DNA from: Bacteroidales bacterium
GTDB lineage: Bacteria > Bacteroidota > Bacteroidia > Bacteroidales > VadinHA17
Direction: 5' to 3'
Assembly (NCBI GenBank): GCA_027067975.1
Contig: JAMOUS010000102.1
Span: 1 to 34,363 of the forward strand
DNA: 34,363 nucleotides
Shown: positions 25,446-32,615 of the stretch, one piece after another
Layout of the letters: each line of letters begins with the position of its first letter
Position numbering within the stretch: position 1 is the stretch's first letter
The notes under the pieces: generated by a model
Told to the model about the DNA's origin: nothing
Database searches by the model: none
The model's input: only the letters and a program-made list of their open reading frames with translations
Program-made: the position numbers and the translations under genes

Positions 25446-26258
25446 ATGAAGAGAGACACACACCGTCCGCTCATCCTGGTTACCAACGACGACGGCCTGG
25501 GGGCGCCGGGGCTACGGGCCCTGCTGGAGGTGGTGAGGCCGCTCGGCGAGGTGTGGGTGGTGGTGCCGGCCGAGCCGCACTCGGGCATGTCGCACGCCAT
25601 CACCGTAGCCAAGCCGGTACGGCTCACCTATCACGACAACCGCTCCGGCGAGGGGTACCGCTGCTTTTCGGTCACAGGCACACCGGTCGACTGTGTCAAG
25701 CTGGCCATCAACAGGCTGCTGCCACGGCGGCCCGACCTGCTGGTGTCGGGCATTAATCACGGTTCCAACGCCTCGGTCAACCTCATCTACTCCGGCACCA
25801 TGGGCGCCGCCCTCGAAGGCGCTCTCAACGGCATCCGGTCGGTAGGTCTCTCGCTGCTCGACCCCGACCCGACGGCCGACATGGGCGAAGCTCAGCGCAT
25901 CGCCGGCCTCATCCTCCGCCATGTGCTGGAGAACGGCTACCACCCCGCCCTCTGTCTCAACGTCAACATCCCCGCCGGCCATAGCGTCCGCGGCATACGC
26001 GTCTGCCGCCAGGCCCACGGCTACTGGACCGAAGAGTTCGAAGAGGTCACCACCGGCGACGGCCAGACCGCATACCTGCTGCGCGGCACCTACCACAACC
26101 TCGAACCCGAAGCCACCGACACCGACGAGTGGATCCTCCGCCACGGCTATGCCGCCATCGTGCCCGTACATACCGACCATACACGCTATGACGATATCCC
26201 CCTGCTCGACGACCTTAACATCGAGCTGGTCTCCAACAAAACCTTCCAACAAAAATGA
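25446..26258 (+). CDS. surE: 5'/3'-nucleotidase SurE
   Basis: A 270-residue protein. ATG 25446 (MKRDTHRPLILVTNDDG) was chosen over 25416 because it gives the normal SurE N-terminus. Metal and active-site motifs: ILVTNDDG (Asp15, Asp16), AEPHSGMSHAITV, GTPVDCVKLAINRLL, SGINHGSNASVNLIYSGTMGAALEG. SurE removes phosphate from nucleoside monophosphates and short polyphosphates in the cytosol and is linked to stationary-phase survival. The stop overlaps the next start by 4 bp (ATGA, 26255-26258). Its position ahead of lpxB is common in Bacteroidota. Confidence 0.96.
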   Translation: MKRDTHRPLILVTNDDGLGAPGLRALLEVVRPLGEVWVVVPAEPHSGMSHAITVAKPVRLTYHDNRSGEGYRCFSVTGTPVDCVKLAINRLLPRRPDLLVSGINHGSNASVNLIYSGTMGAALEGALNGIRSVGLSLLDPDPTADMGEAQRIAGLILRHVLENGYHPALCLNVNIPAGHSVRGIRVCRQAHGYWTEEFEEVTTGDGQTAYLLRGTYHNLEPEATDTDEWILRHGYAAIVPVHTDHTRYDDIPLLDDLNIELVSNKTFQQK

Positions 26259-26569
26259 CTGCCATGAATGAAAAAACTCGCAAACGGGGCGACGAGCCCC
26301 TCACCGGCTGGATCACCGGCCTCCTCCTGCCACCCCTCACCTTCTTCCTCATCTGGTACTTCTGGGGTCAGCACCGCTCGTTCTGGGAGTTCGTCACCAC
26401 GGCCATCCGCATCAACGTGCTGACGAAGTTCCTCAGTCTGGCCGTGCTGCCCAACCTGCTGCTCTTCTTTATTTACATCTGGACCAAGCGCGATCTGGCT
26501 GCCAAGGGGGTGCTGTGGGCCACCTTCGTCACCGCCCTGGTCATCGTCGCCCTGAAATTTCTGCTGTAG
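26255..26569 (+). CDS. Small membrane protein between surE and lpxB
   Basis: A 104-residue protein with a basic N-terminus and three hydrophobic segments: about 18-38 (WITGLLLPPLTFFLIWYF), 55-75 (FLSLAVLPNLLLFFIYIW) and 83-103 (GVLWATFVTALVIVALKFLL). I do not recognise a named family. An alternative start is ATG 26264. It is coupled to surE by the 4-bp overlap and ends 10 bp before lpxB, so it belongs to the same transcript. A role in lipid A or envelope synthesis is possible from context only. Confidence 0.8.
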   Translation: MTAMNEKTRKRGDEPLTGWITGLLLPPLTFFLIWYFWGQHRSFWEFVTTAIRINVLTKFLSLAVLPNLLLFFIYIWTKRDLAAKGVLWATFVTALVIVALKFLL

Positions 26570-26579
26570 CCTTCCGGCC

Positions 26580-27710
26580 ATGAAATATTTCCTCATCGCG
26601 GGCGAAGCCTCGGGCGACCTCCACGGCGCCAACCTGATGAAGGCACTCCTGCTGGAGGACCCCCAGGCACAGTTCCGTTACTTCGGCGGTGACAGGATGC
26701 TTGAGGCGGCACCCGGCCTGGTGGTCCACTACCGCGAGATGGCCTACATGGGTTACGTGGAGGTGCTCACCCACCTACGCGCCATCTCCCGCAACATGCG
26801 GCGCTGCCGTGAGGCCATCATCACCTTCGCCCCCGACGTGGTGATCCTCATCGATTACCCCGGATTCAACCTGCGCATGGCTGCCTTCGCCCGACAGCAG
26901 GGCTTTCGCGTCTTCTACTACATCTCCCCCAAGCTGTGGGCATGGAAACAGAAAAGGGTCGAAAAGATCAAAGCTTACGTCGACCGGCTCTTCATCATCC
27001 TTCCCTTTGAGAAAGCCTTTTTCGCCCGCCACGGGATCGAGGCGGAATACCTCGGCAACCCGGTGTTGGATGCGGTAGCGGAATATTTGGCTGCGCCGCC
27101 TCCGCGGCAGCAACTCCTGGCCTCGCTCGGCCTCGACGACCGTCCCGTCCTGGCCCTCCTCCCCGGCAGCCGCCGCCAGGAGCTGCACTACCACCTACCC
27201 GTGATGCTCGAGGCGGTGAAGCCCTGGCACGACCACCATCTCCTCGTTGCCGGTGCCCCCTCCTTCAGCGACGACGACTACCGCCCCTTCCTGAAAGACC
27301 ATCCCAACGTGAAGGTGCTCTTCGGAAAGACCTACGACCTGCTCCACATCGCGCGGGCTGCGCTGGTGGCCTCCGGCACCGCCACCCTCGAGACCGCCCT
27401 CCTCGACACCCCCCAGGTGGTGATGTACCGCATGAACCCCCTCACCTACCTCATCGCCAAACACTTCGTCCACGTTCCATACATCTCGCTGGTCAACCTC
27501 ATTCTCGACCGTGAGGCGGTGAAAGAGCTCATCCAGCACGAGATGAACCCCACCCGCATCCGGCACGAGCTGGAAAAGATCCTCCCCCACGACGCCCCCG
27601 CCCGCCAGGCCATGCTCAACGACTACCGCCGCCTGCGCGAGATCCTCGGCCAGCCCGGCGTCTCCCGCCGCGTCGCACAAAGGATGATACAACTACTCAA
27701 AAAAGGATAA
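26580..27710 (+). CDS. lpxB: Lipid-A-disaccharide synthase
   Basis: A 376-residue GT19 enzyme of normal length that joins UDP-2,3-diacylglucosamine and lipid X to the lipid A disaccharide at the inner membrane. Seen: MKYFLIAGEASGDLHGANL at the N-terminus, FGGDRMLEAAPGLVVHY, MAYMGYVEVLTHL, VILIDYPGFNLRMA, YYISPKLWAWKQKRV, LPFEKAFF, EYLGNPVLD, LLPGSRRQEL, and VASGTATLETALL in the donor-binding half. It is the third gene of the surE group. Past its stop lies a repeat-bearing convergent gap with a hairpin but no T-run. Confidence 0.97.
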   Translation: MKYFLIAGEASGDLHGANLMKALLLEDPQAQFRYFGGDRMLEAAPGLVVHYREMAYMGYVEVLTHLRAISRNMRRCREAIITFAPDVVILIDYPGFNLRMAAFARQQGFRVFYYISPKLWAWKQKRVEKIKAYVDRLFIILPFEKAFFARHGIEAEYLGNPVLDAVAEYLAAPPPRQQLLASLGLDDRPVLALLPGSRRQELHYHLPVMLEAVKPWHDHHLLVAGAPSFSDDDYRPFLKDHPNVKVLFGKTYDLLHIARAALVASGTATLETALLDTPQVVMYRMNPLTYLIAKHFVHVPYISLVNLILDREAVKELIQHEMNPTRIRHELEKILPHDAPARQAMLNDYRRLREILGQPGVSRRVAQRMIQLLKKG

Positions 27711-27922
27711 AGGAATATCTTCTGCCGAAGCATCCCACATGGGAAAGTTCCTGCCAAAGGCATCCCCTACTCAAGGCACTTAAAGCACTTTTACAGGACC
27801 CTGACACTTCGCCTTCGGCTTCGGTCAGGGTCAATTCCACCAACGGCTTTCGCTTCAGCCAAAGCTTCGCGAAAGTCGGGTGTCATTGACTTTAGGCACT
27901 TGAAGTACTCCAGGCACTTTAT
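27711..27922. repeat. Convergent intergenic region with modular repeats
   Basis: The 212-bp 3'-3' gap between lpxB and the BNR protein holds no gene. It has two copies of a roughly 28-bp unit on the minus strand (core GGGATGCCTTCGGCAGGAA; about 27720-27745 and 27746-27772) and a 75-bp module at 27819-27893. Short GGCACTT units lie at 27775, 27895 and 27912. The same unit and module recur, inverted, at 32177-32452. Confidence 0.7.
27797..27832. other. Hairpin downstream of lpxB
   Basis: GACCCTGAC (27797-27805) and GTCAGGGTC (27824-27832) are perfect 9-bp inverted repeats around an 18-nt loop that itself contains GCCTTCGGC. It could stop or stabilise transcripts from either side, but no T-run follows on either strand. 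Confidence 0.5.
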
Positions 27923-30277
27923 TTACTCCCACCCCTTCTTCCCGTTCACCTTTTCTCCATCCATCACCCACACGCCGCGGCCGTGGGTGGCGATGACGAT
28001 GATGTTGTCGCGGGGATGGACCACCAGGTCGTGTACGTAGGTGGAGGGCAGGTCGCCCAGCACCTCCCATTTTTTACCCCCATCTTTTGTGACGAACACG
28101 CCGCCGTCGGTGCCTACGTACAAGATGTTCTTGTCGAAGGGGTCTTCGCGGATCACGTTCACCGGCCCCAGGGGGATGTTCGCGGAGATGTCGGTCCAGG
28201 TTTTTCCGAAGTCGGTCGACTTCCAGATGTAGGGGGCGAAGTCGTCATGGCGTTTACCGTTCTGGGTAAGGTAGACGGTGGCGATATCGTATTTGGAAGC
28301 GACGACGCGGGAGATCCACCGTTCTTTGGCAAGGCCGGCGGTGATCTCTGTCCAGTGTTTTCCGTAGTCTTTGGTGACATGGACGCGGCCGTCGTCGGTA
28401 CCTGCATAGAGGAGGCCGGCCTTGATGGGGGACTCGGAGAGGGTGAAGAGGGTGTGATAGGGGATGTCACCCATGCTTTGGGGGTCGTTGTAGGTGAGGT
28501 CGGGGCTGATGCGTTGCCATGTGTCGCCGCGGTCGCGCGACATGAACACATATTGCAATCCCAGGAAGACGATGTCGGGGTTGTGAGGCGAAAGGATGAA
28601 GGGCGCCAGCCACTGGCCTCGCAAGGGTGGTTCGCCGGGATAGACCACGGGATAGATCGACTTGCTTCGTTCGCGCCAGGGCTTGCGCAGGTTGCTGCGG
28701 GTGATGTGGCCGTAGAAGCCGGCCGAATAGACGATGTCGGGATCACGCGGGTCGATGGCGTGGTTGCAGCCCTCATCGCCGGGGGCCCATTCAAACTCCT
28801 GCATGGGGATGCGGTCGCGCCCGCGCCGCAGGTCGACCACCCCGCGGAAGCTGCCGTGGTCTTGTACCGACCCATACACACGGAAGGGCTTGGCCATGTC
28901 ATAAGCGATGTTGAAGAACTGCGACACCGGCAGGTTGTCATAGAAGGTGCGCCAGTGGTGGCCGCCGTCATAGGAGATCGCGATGCCGCCGTCGTTGACG
29001 TTGACCAGGTAATCGCTGTTGTCGGGGTCGATCCACAGGCCGTGGTGGTCGCCATGCATGCCCCGTAACGGCACGAAGGTGTTGCCGCCGTCGTGGGAGA
29101 CGTTCAGGGTCAGCCCCATGGTGTAGACGGTATTCTCATCGTGGGGGTCGACACGAATCTGGCCGAAGACCCAGCCGTAGGTAGCCGAGTGGCGTTCCAT
29201 GTAGCGGCGCGTCTCTTCGGTGAGGCCGCTCACCTGGTGCCACTGTTCACCTTTGTCGTCGCTGCGGTAGACGGTGGCTCCTTTGATGACATTGCTGCGC
29301 GGTCGGCCGTAGGAGTCCAATGCTCCCTCCTCCCATTCCCGGGCGATCTCGTAGTTGTCCACCAGTGCATACACCACATTGGGATTGGCGGGGGTGACAG
29401 CCAGGCCGATGCGGCCGCGGTAACGGGCTTCGGGGAGACCCTTGTTGACCGGCTTCCAGCTCTTCCCCCCGTCGGTGGTCTTGTAGATGCCGCTGTGCCT
29501 GAATCCCGGTTCGATGCGGGGGTCGTTCCAGCGGCGGCGGATGCGCTGCCACATCGCCGCATAGAGCGTGTTGGGGTCGGAAGGGTCCATCACCAGGTCG
29601 ATGGCGCCGGTCATGTCGTCGATGAAAAAGACTTTCTTCCAGGTCTTACCGCCGTCGGTGGTTTTGAAGACGCCCCGTTCCTTGTTGGGGGTCCATTCAT
29701 GGCCGGAAGCGGCCACCCAGACGATGTCGGAGTTGTGGGGGTCGATAAGGATTCGGGCGATGGTGAAAGTGTTGCACAGACCCTTGTAATGCCAGTGTTT
29801 TCCGCCGTCGGTGCTTTTGAAGATACCGGCACCGGCTTGGGAACTGCGGAAGATGTTGGCTTCGCCCGTGCCGGCCCAGATCACCCGGGGGTTGTGCGGG
29901 TCGAGGGCGATGTCGCCGAAGGTGGTGGCCGGCATCGTGTCGAAGAGGGGTTGCCAGGTGACCCCCTCGTTGTTGCTCTTCCACAGGCCGCCGGAGGCCG
30001 TGGCAACGTAGAGCGTATAATGTTTTCCCTTGGGGCGCACCACCTCCACATCGGTGCAGCGGCCGCTGATGTTCTTCGGCCCCAGCAACTGCCAGTGGAG
30101 GTCCCTGTATGGCGAAGCGACCCGCATCTCCTGCAGCCGACGGTACAAGGCCAGCCGCTCTTTGCCGCCGGTCACCGCAACACGCTGGGCGTGGGAGGGT
30201 GCTCCTGCGAAAAGAAAAAAAATCCCCAAAACCAAACCTTTAGGGAAGTGCCGAAAAGGAGGGAAAAGCTTTTTCAT
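27923..30277 (-). CDS. Exported Vps10/BNR-repeat beta-propeller protein
   Basis: A 784-residue protein with a signal peptide ending near PSHAQ (about residue 31), so exported. The rest carries about eleven Asp-box repeats of the form S/T-x-D-x-G-x-x-W, such as SNNEGVTWQ, STDGGKHWH, TTDGGKTWK, SDDKGEQWH, SYDGGHHWR, SRDRGDTWQ and TKDYGKHWT, each followed by a strand with DPHNP or similar. This is the sortilin/Vps10-like propeller seen in many Bacteroidota surface proteins and in GH74-type enzymes. No catalytic residues can be named, so binding and hydrolysis are both open. It is divergent from the sulfatase and shares its control region. Confidence 0.85.
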   Translation of the reverse strand: MKKLFPPFRHFPKGLVLGIFFLFAGAPSHAQRVAVTGGKERLALYRRLQEMRVASPYRDLHWQLLGPKNISGRCTDVEVVRPKGKHYTLYVATASGGLWKSNNEGVTWQPLFDTMPATTFGDIALDPHNPRVIWAGTGEANIFRSSQAGAGIFKSTDGGKHWHYKGLCNTFTIARILIDPHNSDIVWVAASGHEWTPNKERGVFKTTDGGKTWKKVFFIDDMTGAIDLVMDPSDPNTLYAAMWQRIRRRWNDPRIEPGFRHSGIYKTTDGGKSWKPVNKGLPEARYRGRIGLAVTPANPNVVYALVDNYEIAREWEEGALDSYGRPRSNVIKGATVYRSDDKGEQWHQVSGLTEETRRYMERHSATYGWVFGQIRVDPHDENTVYTMGLTLNVSHDGGNTFVPLRGMHGDHHGLWIDPDNSDYLVNVNDGGIAISYDGGHHWRTFYDNLPVSQFFNIAYDMAKPFRVYGSVQDHGSFRGVVDLRRGRDRIPMQEFEWAPGDEGCNHAIDPRDPDIVYSAGFYGHITRSNLRKPWRERSKSIYPVVYPGEPPLRGQWLAPFILSPHNPDIVFLGLQYVFMSRDRGDTWQRISPDLTYNDPQSMGDIPYHTLFTLSESPIKAGLLYAGTDDGRVHVTKDYGKHWTEITAGLAKERWISRVVASKYDIATVYLTQNGKRHDDFAPYIWKSTDFGKTWTDISANIPLGPVNVIREDPFDKNILYVGTDGGVFVTKDGGKKWEVLGDLPSTYVHDLVVHPRDNIIVIATHGRGVWVMDGEKVNGKKGWE

Positions 30278-30301
30278 ATGAAAAGATCATTTTTCTTCGG
30301 G

Positions 30302-30339
30302 AAAATTAGGAAAATAATCTCACCTTTTCCCTAATTTTG
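30302..30339. promoter_or_regulatory. Palindromic divergent promoter with two opposed -7 boxes
   Basis: AAAATTAGGAAAA (30302-30314) and TTTTCCCTAATTTT (30325-30338) are 13-bp inverted repeats with a one-base bulge. Each arm contains a -7 box: TAATTTTG (30332-30339) on the plus strand toward the sulfatase, and TAATTTTC (30302-30309 region) on the minus strand toward the BNR protein. The arrangement suggests a shared switch or joint control of both genes. Confidence 0.45.
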
Positions 30340-30354
30340 GTACTCAATCCGGCC

Positions 30355-30400
30355 ACGTAGGCACTAAACTACGTAGTCGTCTACGTAGTACAATACGTAG
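30355..30400. repeat. Four ACGTAG repeats in the sulfatase leader
   Basis: ACGTAG occurs at 30355, 30371, 30383 and 30395 (spacing 16, 12, 12 bp). Three copies sit in palindromic TACGTA, two in the longer CTACGTAG. They lie downstream of the plus-strand -7 box and upstream of the sulfatase ribosome-binding site. They look like stacked operator sites, or an RNA structure in the leader. Confidence 0.6.
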
Positions 30401-30438
30401 GTGGCGAAATAAATAATGTTAACTAACAGGGAGTTGTC

Positions 30439-32010
30439 ATGAATACTAGAAAGATCTACTGTCGAACTGCTGTAAGATTGCTGGTCGTTTTCCTGCTGCT
30501 GGGAGGAGGGGTCCTCTTGTCGTGCAGGGGGAAAGGGGAGGAGAAGATGCTCCCCAATGTGGTGTACATTCTGGCCGATGACTTGGGCTATGGCGATGTG
30601 TCGGCGCTAAACGAGCATGCGGCGTGGAAGACGGTGCACATGGACCGTCTGGCGTCGCAGGGAATGGTCTTCACCGACGCCCACTCGGAATCGGCCGTCT
30701 GTACCCCCACGCGTTACGGCATCCTCACGGGACGTTACTCATGGCGCTCGCGCCTGAAAAGAGGAGTGTTGGGAGGCAGCTCCCGCCCGCTCATCGAGAG
30801 AGAGCGCATGACCGTCGCCACACTCCTGAAAAAACATGGTTATGAAACGGCTGTCATCGGAAAGTGGCACCTGGGACTGGGATGGCAGATGGCCGGCGAG
30901 AAAAAGGACAGCATCGACTTCACCCGCCCGCTCACCGACACGCCCAACGATCATGGCTTCGACTATTCCTATATCATCCCCGCCTCGCTCGATATGGCAC
31001 CTTATGTGTATGTCGAGAACGATCATGTCACGGCCATTCCCGACCATATTACGGAGAACCGTAAAAAATACAGTTGGTGGCGAAGGGGCTGGACGGCACC
31101 CGACTTCATCCATGAAGATGTTTTGCCACACATGACGTGCCGGGCGGTGGCTTTCATCCGTCGTCATGTGCAGGAGCGGAAGGAGCAACCCTTTTTCCTT
31201 TACTTTGCCCTTACGGCACCGCATACTCCGATCCTGCCTACACCGGAGTTCCAGGGGCGCAGCGGCACCAATCCTTACGGTGACTTTGTTTTGGAGGTCG
31301 ATTCGATGATCGGGCAGATGATGCAGGCGGTGCACGACCTGGGCATTGAGAAGAACACGATCTTCATCGTCACCAGCGACAATGGCTGTTCGCCGCAGGC
31401 CGACTATGCCGAGCTGGCCAAGTATGGGCACAACCCCAGTTATCTCTTCCGCGGCACCAAGTCGGACATCTGGGAGGGCGGTCATCGCATCCCGCTGATC
31501 GTAAGGTGGCCGGCGGTGGTGTCTGCCGGCAGCCGCTGCGATGCGACGGTATGCCTCAACGACCTCATGGCCACCATGGCCGCCATCGTAGGTGACACCC
31601 TCCCGCCCAATGCGGGTGAGGACAGTTACACCATGCTACCCCTGCTAAGGGGGGAGAAAGGACCGATAAGATCTTCCGTGATCAACCACTCCATCGACGG
31701 AAGCTTCGCACTGCGTCAGGGACCCTGGAAGCTTGAGATGTGCAAGGGATCGGGGGGCTGGAGCCTGCCCCGCCGCGTTGCCGACACCATGGACCTGCCC
31801 CCGTTGCAACTCTATAACCTCGACGAGGATATCTCCGAAGCTCACAATGTACAAGACCGCTATCCCGAACGGGTGAAGGCAATGGAGGAGGAACTGCGTC
31901 GCCAGATCCTCCGCGGCCGTACCACCCCCGGCCCCGCACAACCCCAGGTGACCCCCGTAAAATGGCCGGGCTTGTGGTGGAAGGAAAACTGGGATATTTC
32001 GAGAAAGTGA
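30439..32010 (+). CDS. Type I sulfatase, lipoprotein
   Basis: A 523-residue protein. The N-terminus is a lipoprotein signal (LLVVFLLLGGGVLLSC; Cys29 would be acylated), so it is likely held on the outer membrane. Sulfatase motifs: NVVYILADDLGYGD (metal-binding Asp47, Asp48), CTPTRYGILTGR, where Cys88 in C-x-P-x-R should be turned to formylglycine, AVIGKWHLG, and FIVTSDNGCSP. It should remove sulfate from a glycan or small ester; the substrate is not predictable. It needs a formylglycine-generating or radical-SAM maturase encoded elsewhere. Divergent from the BNR protein and convergent, over 605 bp, with a putative glycoside hydrolase. A GGGAG ribosome-binding site precedes ATG 30439. Confidence 0.94.
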   Translation: MNTRKIYCRTAVRLLVVFLLLGGGVLLSCRGKGEEKMLPNVVYILADDLGYGDVSALNEHAAWKTVHMDRLASQGMVFTDAHSESAVCTPTRYGILTGRYSWRSRLKRGVLGGSSRPLIERERMTVATLLKKHGYETAVIGKWHLGLGWQMAGEKKDSIDFTRPLTDTPNDHGFDYSYIIPASLDMAPYVYVENDHVTAIPDHITENRKKYSWWRRGWTAPDFIHEDVLPHMTCRAVAFIRRHVQERKEQPFFLYFALTAPHTPILPTPEFQGRSGTNPYGDFVLEVDSMIGQMMQAVHDLGIEKNTIFIVTSDNGCSPQADYAELAKYGHNPSYLFRGTKSDIWEGGHRIPLIVRWPAVVSAGSRCDATVCLNDLMATMAAIVGDTLPPNAGEDSYTMLPLLRGEKGPIRSSVINHSIDGSFALRQGPWKLEMCKGSGGWSLPRRVADTMDLPPLQLYNLDEDISEAHNVQDRYPERVKAMEEELRRQILRGRTTPGPAQPQVTPVKWPGLWWKENWDISRK

Positions 32011-32070
32011 TCCGCCTACGCTAAAGCTACGGCGGACACGATAAAGCGATGATGCGATAAGGAGAGAACG

Positions 32071-32132
32071 CCCCGGAGGGGCAGCATGGAAAGGGAGCAA
32101 TGGCAAGAGAATTTCATTCTTTCCCTCCGGGG
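32071..32132. repeat. 10-bp perfect inverted repeat
   Basis: CCCCGGAGGG at 32071-32080 and CCCTCCGGGG at 32123-32132 are exact inverted copies, 42 bp apart. Each arm is also nearly self-complementary. Probably part of a dispersed repeat family rather than a terminator, since no T-run follows. Confidence 0.6.
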
Positions 32133-32176
32133 ATGTATTATGCCGATAACCAAATTCAATGTTTGAATATTGGAAA

Positions 32177-32282
32177 ATTTCCCGAAGGGATACCTCCGGC
32201 AGGGATTTGAAATTTGGGATTTATTTTCCCATAGGGATGCCTTCGGCAGGAATTTTCCCAGGGGGATGCCTCTGACAGGAAT
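32177..32282. repeat. Three degenerate copies of a 28-bp unit
   Basis: Copies at about 32177-32206, 32225-32254 and 32253-32282 share the pattern TTTCCC..AGGGATGCCT then CGGCAGGAATT. The second and third are directly adjacent. Two further copies lie in the opposite orientation at 27720-27772. Confidence 0.65.
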
Positions 32283-32615
32283 TTCCAAAAAACTCCATAC
32301 TCGATACTGGGAACTCGGAACTATGCCGTTAAGGCAAAAGGCAACAGCTTTTAGTATCGAGTTCCGAGTAGGGAGTGTCAAGTCAGTGACACCCGGCTTT
32401 CGCGAGCCGGAGGCGATGCGAAAGGCGCTGGTGGAACTGACCCTGACCGGAACGGAGTGGAGCGTCGGGATTGGGAGTTTCATGTTCCAGGTTACAAGTT
32501 CGAATTTCATATTCAATAGTGAGCAACGAATTACCCCACTTTTGCGTTAATCCTTTTGCCTTCCTTGTCCGCCGGAGCCTCTTCGATCAACGTAGCTTTC
32601 TTGACTACCGTAGCT

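Larger units (their letters stand above)
32011..32615. repeat. Repeat-rich convergent intergenic region
   Basis: These 605 bp between the sulfatase and the glycoside hydrolase hold no convincing gene. Seen in order: a hairpin TCCGCC...GGCGGA right after the sulfatase stop (32011-32036); a 10-bp inverted repeat CCCCGGAGGG/CCCTCCGGGG (32071-32080, 32123-32132); three degenerate copies of a 28-bp unit (32177-32282); the 75-bp module (32380-32452); and TGTCCGCC (32566) that mirrors GGCGGACA (32031). Open frames here are built of these repeats and look spurious. Confidence 0.75.

Noticed and set aside
32177-32282. Possible CRISPR array
   Set aside because: The repeated units are too different from each other, two are directly adjacent with no spacer, and no cas gene is near.
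32016-32550. Two open frames (166 codons minus, 126 codons plus) in the repeat gap
   Set aside because: They consist of the repeat units translated; they lack a ribosome-binding site and any domain, and the repeats appear on the other strand elsewhere.
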